A DNA stretch of 47,885 nt from positions 1 to 47,885 of the forward strand of contig NZ_JAMFMB010000029.1 in NCBI RefSeq assembly GCF_023502395.1, written 5' to 3'. A program made the position numbers and the translations under genes. The stretch's first letter is position 1, and every line of letters begins with the position of its first letter. Below the pieces are notes generated by a model. That model did not search any database, had not been told where the DNA came from, and was given only the letters and a program-made list of their open reading frames with translations. Shown here one piece after another: positions 8,187 through 16,616 of this stretch. The stretch is from Ruegeria spongiae. Lineage in GTDB: Bacteria > Pseudomonadota > Alphaproteobacteria > Rhodobacterales > Rhodobacteraceae.

Positions 8187-8855
8187 TCAGCGGGTGGCCG
8201 GGTCGGTCAGGGCATCCGCGATCAGAGCTGGCAGGGTGCCGCTATCGGCATAGGCCAGTTGGTGGGGCAGGGAGGCAACGGGGCTTTTGCGATAGCCTTC
8301 GGTAAAGAGGGCAAACGGAACCCCCGCGCGCTGTGCCGTTTCCGCGTCGACCTCGCTGTCGCCCACATAGAAACGCGGGCCTGCGCCCAATTGTTCGAAC
8401 ACGTGCAGCAAGGGGGCAGGGTCGGGTTTGCGTTGCGCCAGTGTGTCGCCGCCGACCACAACCGCAAAGAACCGCGACAGATCGAGCGCGTCCAGCACCT
8501 GGCGCGCCGCGGCTTCGGGCTTGTTGGTGCAGATACCCAGCGCATTGCCGCTGGTCGTGAAAGCCTCCAACATGTCCCGCACACCTGCATAGAGCACCGT
8601 TCGCGCGGTGGGCGCGCGCATGTAATTGTCCAGCGTGATCCGGGTCAGTTTGCTATGCAGGCCCATGTCGACTCCGCCATGGGTCATCACCCGCTCGACC
8701 AGTTTGGGCAGGCCATTGCCGACAAAACCGATGATCGTGGTCAGGTCCAGTTCCGGCAGGCCACGCGCGGTCAGCGTCAGGTTCACCGCCGCCGCCAGAT
8801 CGGGCACGCTGTCGATCAGGGTGCCATCCAGATCAAAGACGATCGCCGGTTTCAT
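8187..8855 (-). CDS. gph: Phosphoglycolate phosphatase
   Basis: A 222-residue haloacid-dehalogenase-superfamily phosphatase that should hydrolyse 2-phosphoglycolate, a by-product of DNA repair and oxygenase reactions, to glycolate. Motif I is VFDLDGTLID (nucleophile D8, acid/base D10), motif II the ICTNKP threonine, motif III the K in the AQRKPDP segment, and motif IV YVGDSEVD. Length and the helical cap fit Gph. The ATG at 8855 follows GGGAGAG; the frame is open to 9014 but that part lies inside the hemP promoter region. It is tandem with the sulfatase and divergent from hemP. Confidence 0.85.
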   Translation of the reverse strand: MKPAIVFDLDGTLIDSVPDLAAAVNLTLTARGLPELDLTTIIGFVGNGLPKLVERVMTHGGVDMGLHSKLTRITLDNYMRAPTARTVLYAGVRDMLEAFTTSGNALGICTNKPEAAARQVLDALDLSRFFAVVVGGDTLAQRKPDPAPLLHVFEQLGAGPRFYVGDSEVDAETAQRAGVPFALFTEGYRKSPVASLPHQLAYADSGTLPALIADALTDPATR

Positions 8856-8964
8856 CGCTGCTCTCCCATGTTTCACTGCATGGGTGACAGGGGGCGGGCC
8901 GCGTTGCAACTGCATTCGCGCGGGCGCCGTTCCGTGACGTAAAATACTGCGGCAGAACCAGCGC

Positions 8965-8993
8965 TTGACAAACCTTAGTGATTTACTCAGATT
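8965..8993 (+). promoter_or_regulatory. hemP promoter with overlapping candidate iron-responsive operator
   Basis: A perfect -35 TTGACA (8965-8970) is followed after 17 bp by CAGATT (8988-8993). Within the spacer and -10 lies an inverted repeat CTTAGT-N5-ACTCAG (8974-8990, 5 of 6 arm bases symmetrical), well placed for a repressor. Since hemP genes are generally iron-repressed, an iron regulator (RirA, Irr, IscR or Fur) is the likely ligand; which one cannot be told. The remaining leader to 9150 shows no clear gene. Confidence 0.5.
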
Positions 8994-9150
8994 AAAGGTG
9001 AGACTGTCAGCCATCCTCGCCGAGTCCGAGCCAGCCAGACATATTCAGACCCTTACTGGAGCGCCGGAGTCGGACATGAAAACCAAGTTGACCTCTTCGA
9101 CCGATGCCGGTGCGCCCTCCACACCTTGCAAATGTCACGGAGAGTCCCCC

Positions 9151-9318
9151 ATGAACGCCCCGAACCCGACCCCCACACAGGCTTACCCTGTCCGCATGCT
9201 GCCCACGCACAAGGCCGAAGATTTGACCAAGGGCGGCAATCTTGCGCAGATCGAGCTGGGCGATCAGCTCTATACGTTGCGCATCACCCGCGCCGGCAAA
9301 TTGATCCTGACAAAATGA
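9151..9318 (+). CDS. hemP: Hemin uptake protein HemP
   Basis: A 55-residue protein with the HemP signature: YPVRMLPTHKAEDLTKGG in the middle, then the beta-rich ending YTLRITRAGKLILTK. HemP is a small cytoplasmic protein linked to haem uptake and regulation in proteobacteria; in some species it activates the haem receptor gene. The ATG at 9151 is chosen for the ACGGAGAG site about 8 bases upstream and because the length suits the family; an in-frame ATG at 9076 would add 25 unsupported residues. It overlaps the next gene by 4 bp (ATGA), so the two are translationally coupled. No hmu transporter genes lie nearby. Confidence 0.85.
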   Translation: MNAPNPTPTQAYPVRMLPTHKAEDLTKGGNLAQIELGDQLYTLRITRAGKLILTK

Positions 9319-9761
9319 GCGCGCGTCACCGTGGCGGAGAGGTCGTCGGGCGCGTCGACGATCTTGCCCCTGTCGAGGCGGGGGCGGTGCTGTTCCTCCG
9401 GCTATGGGGAAGCAGTGACCGCGACGCGCAACCCAGCGATCTGAGCCTGATGCGCGAGGTCGATGCAGGCTCGCGTGCATTGGAGACACTCGAGCGGATC
9501 TGCAGCCTCTGCGCCCAGCACGGGCGCAGGCCGCTCATGCGTCATTCGTTGGGGTGCGATTGTCTGGGGGCCGATGAGAATTTCTTTGCCCAGATGATCG
9601 GTGCCGCCGCTGATGGCGGGCGCGAGGATGCGATGATGCTGGCCACCCTGATCGTGCGGCCCGATTTCGCCCCGGCGCTGGCGGCCTTGTCCGAAGAGTT
9701 CGGTCTGGCGCTCAAGACCTTGTCCGGCCCGGTCAACCCCCGCGATCGCGTGTTACATTAA
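9315..9761 (+). CDS. Conserved-looking protein with cysteine pairs, coupled to hemP
   Basis: A 148-residue protein I do not recognise by name. It is mostly helical in appearance and has four clustered cysteines, CSLC and CDC inside the segment ICSLCAQHGRRPLMRH...GCDCLGADE, with nearby His residues. This could bind a metal or haem; that is inference. The C-terminal EDAMMLATLIVRPDFAPAL and EFGLALKTL look like a regular helical domain. Its ATG overlaps the hemP stop (ATGA, 9315-9318), which puts it under the same promoter and suggests a role in iron or haem metabolism. Its TAA overlaps the TAA of the convergent fusion gene within the same four bases (9758-9761). Confidence 0.7.
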   Translation: MSARHRGGEVVGRVDDLAPVEAGAVLFLRLWGSSDRDAQPSDLSLMREVDAGSRALETLERICSLCAQHGRRPLMRHSLGCDCLGADENFFAQMIGAAADGGREDAMMLATLIVRPDFAPALAALSEEFGLALKTLSGPVNPRDRVLH

Positions 9762-12700
9762 CAACATCCGCACCCGCCGTGATGGTGGGTGTGGTCACAT
9801 GTGGCGGGCGGGGCATAGTCGCCCACCTCACCCAGAATACCCCGCAGGGTGACCAGGATCATGTCCACATCCTCTGCCTCGATGGTCAGGGGCGGGCGGA
9901 TTTTCAGGATGTTGTCCTTGGGTCCCTCGCTGCCGATCAGGATACGGTGATCGCGCATCCGATTCTTGACATAGGCGCAGATCTCGGTGGCTTCCGAGCG
10001 GTCCGGGTTCACCAGTTCGACCCCCAGAAACAGCCCCAGACCGCGCACGTCACCAACGCAGGTGAAATCGCGCTCGATCTGGCGTAATCCGTCGATCAAC
10101 CGCGCCCCCATGCGCTGGGCGTTGTCCTGAAGGCCTTCGTCGTCGACGATGTCCAGAACCTCCTTGCCGACCCGGCAGGACAGGGTCGAGCCACCAAAGG
10201 TCGAGAAGAATTCCGGCCCCTGTGCGAAACTGTCAGCAATGGCGCGGGTGGTGACGACCACCCCGATCGGATGGCCGTTGCCGATGGGTTTGCCCAGCAC
10301 CACAATATCGGGCACCGCGCCCTGCTGTTCGAACCCGAAATAATGTTCGCCCAACCGGCCCAATCCGGTCTGCACCTCATCGGCGATACAGACCCCACCG
10401 GCGGCGCGCACCTTGTCATAAACCGCGGGCAGATAGCCTGCGGGCGGGATGATCTGCCCGCCGACCGAGGGGAAGGTTTCGGCAATGAACCCGGCCAGCC
10501 CGTGCCCTTTGGCCTGCAGCGCGGCAATGGTCGGATCAACCAGATTGGCGAATTTGCGGGCGCGCTCGGGATCATCGCGCCGGAACCGGCCGCGATAGTC
10601 ATCTGCCACTTCGACCAGTTCGACCCAGTCGCTTGGTCCGGTGCCACCCGGCGCGTTGAACTTGTAGGCCGAGATGTCGATCGCGCCGGTGGTGTTGCCG
10701 TGATAGCCGTGATCCGGCGTCACAATGCCCTTCGCGCCGCTATGGGCGCGGGCCAGTCTGAGTGCCAACTCATTGGCCTCGCTGCCGGAATTGACGAAAA
10801 AGCAGACCTGCAGAGGATCAGGCAGTTTCGATTGCAGCTTGTTGGCAAACGCCGTTTGCGCCGGGTGCAGGTAACGTGTGTTGGTGTTCACCCGGCCCAG
10901 CTGATCGGTGGCAATAGCCTGGATACGCGGATGCGCATGACCCACATGGGGCACGTTGTTATAGGCGTCCAGAAAGGGGCGGCCCCATTCGTCAAACAGA
11001 TGATGCCGCCAGCCGCGTACCAGCATGACCGGTTCGTCATAGGTCAGCCGCAGATTGCCACCGAAATGCGCCAGCCGATCCTGCAAAACCTCTTGTCTGG
11101 ATGTCGGCAGATAGGCGATTTTTTCGTCCGGCAAGTTCAGCAGCGCTGCCGGGTTCGGGCAAATCTCCGCCCAGAACGCAAGATCGTCGGGGTCCGCCAC
11201 ACCGGGCCAGTCCGGCGCCATGCCATCGGCCATCAGCGCCAGTTGAAAATGCGCGTGCGGCGCCCAGCCACCATTCTGCTCAGGCGTGCCCAACCGGCAA
11301 AAAGCCGAGCCCTGCGCCACCGGATCACCCGGTTTCAGCCGGTCGCAGACCTCGGGGTCCACATGGCCGAAAAGCGTATAAAACGCATCGCCCTGAGGCG
11401 TTTCATGATGCAGGATCACCACCCCGCCGTAATCGAGCGGATCGCTGCGGTTCTCGACCGCCTCGACCCGACCGCTGAGCGGTGCGTGCAGCAACGTCCC
11501 AGCAGGCGCTAAGACATCGACGCCCAGATGCACGGTCCGACGGTCCGACGCTCGCCACGGCCCGGCGCAAAAACCCGGTTCGGTATAGATCAGTCGCGGC
11601 TCACTGTAGTGGCCAAGCCAGACCGGTGCATCCGGCACCACCGCGCCAATTCTCGCCGCATCCTCGACCGGCATGTGAAACGGATCGCGTGGCCAGGTGG
11701 ACCGCTCGACCGACAGATCCCCAATCGGCGCTTCGCTCAGGTCCTCACCGATCAGCGCCGGAAGCGCGCCGCGATGCGCATCGATATAGGTGCGGACGCG
11801 TTCTGCACCCTCGGTCACCGGCAGGCCACAGGCCGCCCGCAGGCGGGCGGTCATCAGCCCGTCACCCTGTGCGCCACGCTCCAGAAACCGCCACGCGGGG
11901 CGCTGGCTGATCGTTACATAAGGATCATCCGGATGATCCAGCGCCATCAGCGCCGAATTGACCACCGACACCGCCAGCCGCATCCGCAAGAGCGGCCAGA
12001 TCAGGCCAATCTCTTCGGGTGAAAGCCGGTTCACTGCGTGATAGCCGCGCACCAGTGCCGCCAGCGCGCGCGCGGGCGTGGGGTGGTCCAGCACCACATA
12101 CGCCCCGGCAATCGCAAGTTCGCAGACCTTGGGCGCGGCGCACATATCCCCGAAATCGATCAACCCCGAGATGCCGTGACGGCCCAGATCGCCCTCGACC
12201 AGAATATTGTAGTCATTGGCATCATTGTGAATCGCCTGTTTCGGCAAGGCATTCAGCCGGTCCTCAATCGCCGCAAATTCATCTGCGATGCCATTGATCA
12301 GCGCCCGCCGGGTATCGTCCCGAATGACATCCAGCTCGCCCTCGATCCAGCGAGCCGCCGTCAGATCCCATTTGAAGTCGCGTGACAACGCGGGATGCCC
12401 GAACCCGTCCAGCGCCCGGTCGGTGGCCCCCAGAACCCTGCCGAGCTTCAGGATCAGGTCTTCGGAATGTGGACATACGCGGGCATAACAGTCGCCGGTC
12501 AGGCCTTCCTGCAGCCAGACCAGCCGGGTCACCCCATCCGCATCCGCAACCTCGACAAGCTTGGAACCCTCCAGCGCCGCCACGGCCTTTGCAACAGGCA
12601 GCCCCGGTGCCGCTGCGCCAATATGATCGAGCGCTGCAATCTGCATCTCGACCAGTTCCGCACCGCAGCCTGCACGCATCACTTTCAGCAGATAGCGCGA

Positions 12701-12808
12701 CCCGTTGGCGCTCTCGGCCAGAAAGTTCAGGTCATATTCCCCGTCGAGGCGTTTAAGCTCGGCGGCAATGCCCCAATGCCGGTTCAGCGCGTTCATCCAA
12801 TGCTGCAT
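9758..12808 (-). CDS. Trifunctional fusion: APH-type kinase, M23 peptidase, class III aminotransferase/phospho-lyase
   Basis: A 1016-residue protein in three parts. Residues 1-350 are an aminoglycoside-phosphotransferase/hydroxylysine-kinase-like domain with the catalytic loop HNDANDYN (H194, D196, N201) and DFGD (D218). Residues 390-545 are an M23 (LytM) metallopeptidase fold with intact zinc ligands in HLGVD (H427, D431) and HAH (H518, H520). Residues 570-1000 are a class III PLP enzyme with GSEANE, ADEVQTGLGR (D810) and LGKPIGNG (PLP lysine K840). The tail is Cys/His-rich (CDHTHHHGGCGCC). Animal hydroxylysine kinase plus the AGXT2L ammonia-phospho-lyases suggest phosphorylation of an amino alcohol followed by elimination. 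No signal peptide is seen. AGAGG precedes the start. Confidence 0.88.
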   Translation of the reverse strand: MQHWMNALNRHWGIAAELKRLDGEYDLNFLAESANGSRYLLKVMRAGCGAELVEMQIAALDHIGAAAPGLPVAKAVAALEGSKLVEVADADGVTRLVWLQEGLTGDCYARVCPHSEDLILKLGRVLGATDRALDGFGHPALSRDFKWDLTAARWIEGELDVIRDDTRRALINGIADEFAAIEDRLNALPKQAIHNDANDYNILVEGDLGRHGISGLIDFGDMCAAPKVCELAIAGAYVVLDHPTPARALAALVRGYHAVNRLSPEEIGLIWPLLRMRLAVSVVNSALMALDHPDDPYVTISQRPAWRFLERGAQGDGLMTARLRAACGLPVTEGAERVRTYIDAHRGALPALIGEDLSEAPIGDLSVERSTWPRDPFHMPVEDAARIGAVVPDAPVWLGHYSEPRLIYTEPGFCAGPWRASDRRTVHLGVDVLAPAGTLLHAPLSGRVEAVENRSDPLDYGGVVILHHETPQGDAFYTLFGHVDPEVCDRLKPGDPVAQGSAFCRLGTPEQNGGWAPHAHFQLALMADGMAPDWPGVADPDDLAFWAEICPNPAALLNLPDEKIAYLPTSRQEVLQDRLAHFGGNLRLTYDEPVMLVRGWRHHLFDEWGRPFLDAYNNVPHVGHAHPRIQAIATDQLGRVNTNTRYLHPAQTAFANKLQSKLPDPLQVCFFVNSGSEANELALRLARAHSGAKGIVTPDHGYHGNTTGAIDISAYKFNAPGGTGPSDWVELVEVADDYRGRFRRDDPERARKFANLVDPTIAALQAKGHGLAGFIAETFPSVGGQIIPPAGYLPAVYDKVRAAGGVCIADEVQTGLGRLGEHYFGFEQQGAVPDIVVLGKPIGNGHPIGVVVTTRAIADSFAQGPEFFSTFGGSTLSCRVGKEVLDIVDDEGLQDNAQRMGARLIDGLRQIERDFTCVGDVRGLGLFLGVELVNPDRSEATEICAYVKNRMRDHRILIGSEGPKDNILKIRPPLTIEAEDVDMILVTLRGILGEVGDYAPPATCDHTHHHGGCGCC

Positions 12809-12905
12809 CTTGCCTCTTTCGCCAAGCGCGGTGATCCGTTTTTCATCTGGCCAAAATATCCCGGTGGAGTCGCGCGCACGCGACGGCGGCAGCGCCCCCG
12901 ATCCG

Positions 12906-13778
12906 TCAGCCCATTGCGCGCAACCGTTTGATCAGCGAGGAGGTGTCCCAGCGCCCGCCGCCCAGTTTCTGCACATCCTTGTAGAATTGATCGACCAGAG
13001 CCGTGACCGGCAGGCTGGCCCCGGTATCATCGGCGGTGTCCAGGCAGATGCCCAGATCCTTGCGCATCCAGTCGACCGCAAACCCGTGCTCGAAATGATC
13101 ATCCAGCATGGTTTCATACCGGTTCGACATCTGCCAGCTTCCGGCGGCCCCCTGGCTGATCACCTCGACCACAGCGCGCCCGTCGAGCCCGGCTTTCTCG
13201 GCGAAATGCAGCGCTTCGCTGAGACCCTGCACAAGCCCGGCAATGGCGATCTGGTTGCACATCTTGGTCATCTGGCCCGCACCGCTGTCGCCGATGCGGC
13301 GGCAGATTTTGGAATAGACCTGCATCACCGGTTCTGCCTGCGCATACGCGCCCTCATCGCCACCACACATGATCGACAGCGCACCGTTTTCCGCCCCGGC
13401 CTGACCGCCCGAGATCGGCGCGTCGACAAAGGCAAGTCCAAGCGCCTTGCCCGCCTCGCAAAGCGCGCGTGTGACCTTGGCCGAGACGGTGGTGTGATCG
13501 ACAAAGATCGCGCCGGATTTCATCGCGGCAAAGGCGCCCTCCGTACCGGTGCACACGCCGCGCAGATCGTCGTCATTGCCAACGCAGGCCATCACGAAAT
13601 CGGCGCCTTGGGCCGCCTCTGCCGGTGTCTTTCTCATCGCGCCGCCATGCTGGGCCACCCAGGCCTCGGCCTTGGCAGTGGTGCGGTTATAGACGGTGAC
13701 TTGGTGGCCCGCCGCCTGCAGATGTCCCGCCATGGGATAGCCCATGACCCCAAGCCCGAGAAATGCGACTTTCGCCAT
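12906..13778 (-). CDS. 3-hydroxyisobutyrate dehydrogenase family beta-hydroxyacid dehydrogenase
   Basis: A 290-residue NAD(P)-dependent beta-hydroxyacid dehydrogenase (3-hydroxyisobutyrate dehydrogenase or tartronate semialdehyde reductase type). The N-terminal Rossmann motif is FLGLGVMGYPMAGHL (6-20). The substrate-binding signature DAPISGG is at 119-125, and the catalytic lysine is K172 in GAGQMTKMCNQ. NR at 31-32 after the second strand favours NADP(H), as in tartronate semialdehyde reductases. GGAAGG stands upstream of the ATG. It follows cueR on the same strand after 76 bp and precedes the fusion gene by 97 bp, with no obvious functional link. The exact substrate is undetermined. Confidence 0.85.
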   Translation of the reverse strand: MAKVAFLGLGVMGYPMAGHLQAAGHQVTVYNRTTAKAEAWVAQHGGAMRKTPAEAAQGADFVMACVGNDDDLRGVCTGTEGAFAAMKSGAIFVDHTTVSAKVTRALCEAGKALGLAFVDAPISGGQAGAENGALSIMCGGDEGAYAQAEPVMQVYSKICRRIGDSGAGQMTKMCNQIAIAGLVQGLSEALHFAEKAGLDGRAVVEVISQGAAGSWQMSNRYETMLDDHFEHGFAVDWMRKDLGICLDTADDTGASLPVTALVDQFYKDVQKLGGGRWDTSSLIKRLRAMG

Positions 13779-13854
13779 GTGATTACCCTTCCGTTGATCT
13801 CATGCGGTTGTTGCCCAGAGACAAAGCAAAGCCGCGCCCAAAGGGCAAGGCAGA

Positions 13855-14244
13855 TCAGCCCTCGCGGCCCAGATCGCGCAGAATCGGGCAATCGGGACGT
13901 GCGTCTCCGGCGCAGGCATCGACCAGTTCGGTCAGCGTGTCCTGCATCGCGCGCAGGTCTGCGATCTTGGCCTCGATCCGGCGCAGGTGATCTCGGGCGA
14001 TGCGTTTGACATCGGCGCTGGCCCGCGTGTCATCCTCGTAGAGCGCCAGCAGTGCGCGGCAATCCTCGATCGTGAAGCCAAGCGCGCGGGCGCGGGCCAG
14101 AAAGGCCAGCTTGTGCAGGTCCTGCTCGGCAAAGCGCCGATAGCCGTTGTTGTCGCGGGCCGGAGAGATCAGGCCGATCTCTTCGTAATATCGGATCGTG
14201 TTTGCGGGCAGGCCCGAGCGGTCGGCGACATCTCCGATATTCAT
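13855..14244 (-). CDS. cueR: Copper-responsive MerR-family regulator CueR
   Basis: A 129-residue MerR-family activator that senses cytoplasmic Cu(I) and switches on copper export. The winged-helix DNA-binding half opens with MNIGDVADRSGLPANTIRYYEEIGL and GYRRFAE. A long dimerisation helix follows. The metal loop has C111 and C119 with seven residues between them (CAGDARPDC), the arrangement of CueR's two Cu(I) ligands. It is the second gene of a copA-cueR operon: its ATG overlaps the copA stop by four bases. The matching operator lies upstream of copA, so the pair is autoregulated. Confidence 0.92.
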   Translation of the reverse strand: MNIGDVADRSGLPANTIRYYEEIGLISPARDNNGYRRFAEQDLHKLAFLARARALGFTIEDCRALLALYEDDTRASADVKRIARDHLRRIEAKIADLRAMQDTLTELVDACAGDARPDCPILRDLGREG

Positions 14245-16526
14245 GCGCCCGATGCCTTTGGCTGATGCGTGGCTACCGGTGGCGGATATCGCTGCGGCGA
14301 GGACCCTGCAGGCTGGATGCGGCGCAGGCGCAGGGCGTTGGTGACCACAAAGACGCTGGAAAACGCCATTGCCCCGGCGGCCAGCCCCGGCGACAGCAGC
14401 GGCCCGCCAAAGGCATGCAGCAGACCGGCGGCGACCGGGATCAGCAGGATGTTATAGCCAAAGGCCCAGACCAGATTCTGACGGATATTGCGCATGGTGC
14501 GGCGCGACAGGTCCAGCGCGGTCACCGCGCCGTTCGGGTCTCCATTCATCAGCACCACATCAGCGGCCTCGATGGCCACATCGGTTCCGGTGCCGATGGC
14601 GATGCCCACATCGGCACTGGCCAGCACCGGCGCGTCGTTGATCCCGTCCCCGACAAAAGCCACCGCGCCATGCGCCGCCCGCAGCGCCTCCAGCGCGTGG
14701 ACCTTGCCGTCGGGCAGAACCTCGGCACTGACCTGATCGACCCCCAACTGGTCGGCCACGGCCTGCGCGGTGGCGCGGTTGTCGCCACTGATCAGCGCGG
14801 TTCGCAGCCCCATCTCATGCAAGGTGGCAATGGTCGCGGCGGCCTCTGGCTTGACCGGATCGGCCACCGCCAGAACCGCCGCTGCGCGACCGTCAAGCGC
14901 GACATAGACCGGTGTTTTGCCCTGCGCGGCCCAGGCTTGCCCTGTCGCGCGCAAGCCGCCCAGTTCGATTGTGTCGCGGTCAAACAGCCGGTCCGCGCCG
15001 ATCACCACCTCCACCCCGTCGATCCGGGCGCTCAGGCCCAACCCGGTGATCGTCTCGAACTGTGCCACCTCGGGCAGGGAGCCTGTCCAGGCGCGGGTGA
15101 TGGCGCTGGCGATGGGATGTTCCGAGCGCGCCTCGGCCGCGGCTGCCAATTGCAGCGCGTGGTCGCGGGTGATGCCCTCGGCGACGCTCAGGTCGGTCAG
15201 TTCGGGCCGCCCTTCGGTCAAGGTTCCGGTCTTGTCGAAGGCGATCACCTTCGCGTCTTGCAGGCGCTGCAGGGCGTCGCCCTTGCGGAAAAGCACGCCA
15301 AGCTCGGCCGCGCGTCCGGTGCCGACCATGATCGAGGTGGGTGTCGCCAGCCCCATGGCACACGGGCAGGCGATGATCAGTACCGACACGCCCGCCACCA
15401 GCGCCAGCGGCAGCGCGGGGGCCGGACCCCAGAGCAGCCAGCCCGTAACCACCAGCCCCGCAATCAGCAGCACGGCGGGCACGAACCACATGGTGACCCG
15501 GTCGACCAGCCCCTGAATGGGCAGCTTAGTGGCCTGCGCCTCTTCGACCATCTGGATGATCCGGGCCAGCACCGTATCCGCACCGACCCGCGTTGCCTGC
15601 GCGCGCAAGGCTCCGGTGCCGTTGACGGTGCCGCCGATGATCTCGGCCCCTTCGGCCTTGGCAACCGGCACAGGTTCGCCGCTGATCATGCTTTCATCGA
15701 CCCGCGAGTGGCCGTCCAGAACAAAGGCGTCCACCGGGATGCGCTCACCGGGGCGGATCAACAGGATATCGCCTTCGCGCAGTTCGCTAAGGGGAATGTC
15801 GGCGGGTGTGCTGTCGCGCTCGACCCGGGCGGATTTCGGTTGCAATCGCAGCAGGGATTTAATGGCCGAACTGGCACGGCCCTTGGCGCGCGCCTCCAGC
15901 ATCCGTCCGAACAGGATCAGCACGGTGATCACGCAGGCGGCCTCGTAATAGACATGCGCGGTACCCTCGGGCAACAGGCCTGGCGCGAAGGTTGCCACCA
16001 CCGAATAGCCATAGGCCGCCGCCGTCCCCAGTGCCACCAGAGCGTTCATGTCAGGTGCCGCGCGCAGCAACGACGGGATGCCCTTGGCATAGAAGATACG
16101 CCCCGGCCCCAGCAGCAGCAGCGAGGTCAGCACGAATTGGATCAGGGCGCTGGTCTGGGTGCCGATGCTGTGCTGGACCCAGTGATGGAACGCGGGAACC
16201 ACATGGCCGCCCATTTCGAGAATGAACACCGGCAGTGCCAGCGCCGCCGCAAGGAGCGTGGCGCGCAGCAGGCCCGTATCCGCATCCTGCGTGGGGGCCG
16301 TATCGTATTCGGCCTGCGCCGGATAGCCCGCATCAGAGACAACCTGCGCCAGCCGGTCGGCATCGGTGAGGCGGTGATCAAACCGGATGACGGCTTTGCC
16401 GGTCGCCAGATTGACGCTGGCGTCGACCACACCGGGCGCGTCCATCAGCGCATTTTGCGCCCGCCCCACGCAGGAGGCGCAGGAGAGGCCGGTCAATTGT
16501 AAAGTGGCTGTTTGCGATTCGGGCAT
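14241..16526 (-). CDS. copA: Cu(I)-translocating P1B-type ATPase CopA
   Basis: A 761-residue inner-membrane copper exporter. One N-terminal HMA domain has GLSCASC (C16, C19). Eight predicted membrane helices follow, with the ion-site CPC motif at C387-P-C389 (IACPCAMGLATPTS). The phosphorylation loop is DKTGTLTEG (D431), the P1B-specific SEHPIA motif is present, and the hinge reads GDGINDAPVLASADVGIAIGTG. A C-terminal helix pair ends in a basic tail. The start at 16526 has an AAGG site and lies directly downstream of a MerR-type promoter. It is transcribed with cueR, a common alphaproteobacterial arrangement for copper detoxification. Confidence 0.95.
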   Translation of the reverse strand: MPESQTATLQLTGLSCASCVGRAQNALMDAPGVVDASVNLATGKAVIRFDHRLTDADRLAQVVSDAGYPAQAEYDTAPTQDADTGLLRATLLAAALALPVFILEMGGHVVPAFHHWVQHSIGTQTSALIQFVLTSLLLLGPGRIFYAKGIPSLLRAAPDMNALVALGTAAAYGYSVVATFAPGLLPEGTAHVYYEAACVITVLILFGRMLEARAKGRASSAIKSLLRLQPKSARVERDSTPADIPLSELREGDILLIRPGERIPVDAFVLDGHSRVDESMISGEPVPVAKAEGAEIIGGTVNGTGALRAQATRVGADTVLARIIQMVEEAQATKLPIQGLVDRVTMWFVPAVLLIAGLVVTGWLLWGPAPALPLALVAGVSVLIIACPCAMGLATPTSIMVGTGRAAELGVLFRKGDALQRLQDAKVIAFDKTGTLTEGRPELTDLSVAEGITRDHALQLAAAAEARSEHPIASAITRAWTGSLPEVAQFETITGLGLSARIDGVEVVIGADRLFDRDTIELGGLRATGQAWAAQGKTPVYVALDGRAAAVLAVADPVKPEAAATIATLHEMGLRTALISGDNRATAQAVADQLGVDQVSAEVLPDGKVHALEALRAAHGAVAFVGDGINDAPVLASADVGIAIGTGTDVAIEAADVVLMNGDPNGAVTALDLSRRTMRNIRQNLVWAFGYNILLIPVAAGLLHAFGGPLLSPGLAAGAMAFSSVFVVTNALRLRRIQPAGSSPQRYPPPVATHQPKASGA

Positions 16527-16557
16527 GGCAGAGACCTTGGATGTCGCGGGTATAGGT

Positions 16558-16588
16558 CAGATAAGGCCTCCAGTAACTGGAAGGTCAA
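16558..16588 (-). promoter_or_regulatory. CueR-dependent copA promoter
   Basis: On the minus strand -35 TTGACC (16588-16583) and -10 TATCTG (16563-16558) are 19 bp apart, the over-long spacer that MerR-family activators correct. The spacer contains the dyad CCTTCCAG-TTA-CTGGAGG (16584-16567), close to the CueR consensus. The copA start codon is about 32 bp downstream of the -10. Confidence 0.85.
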
Positions 16589-16616
16589 GGTTTCTGCGGT
16601 CGATTTTTTTGGTGTT

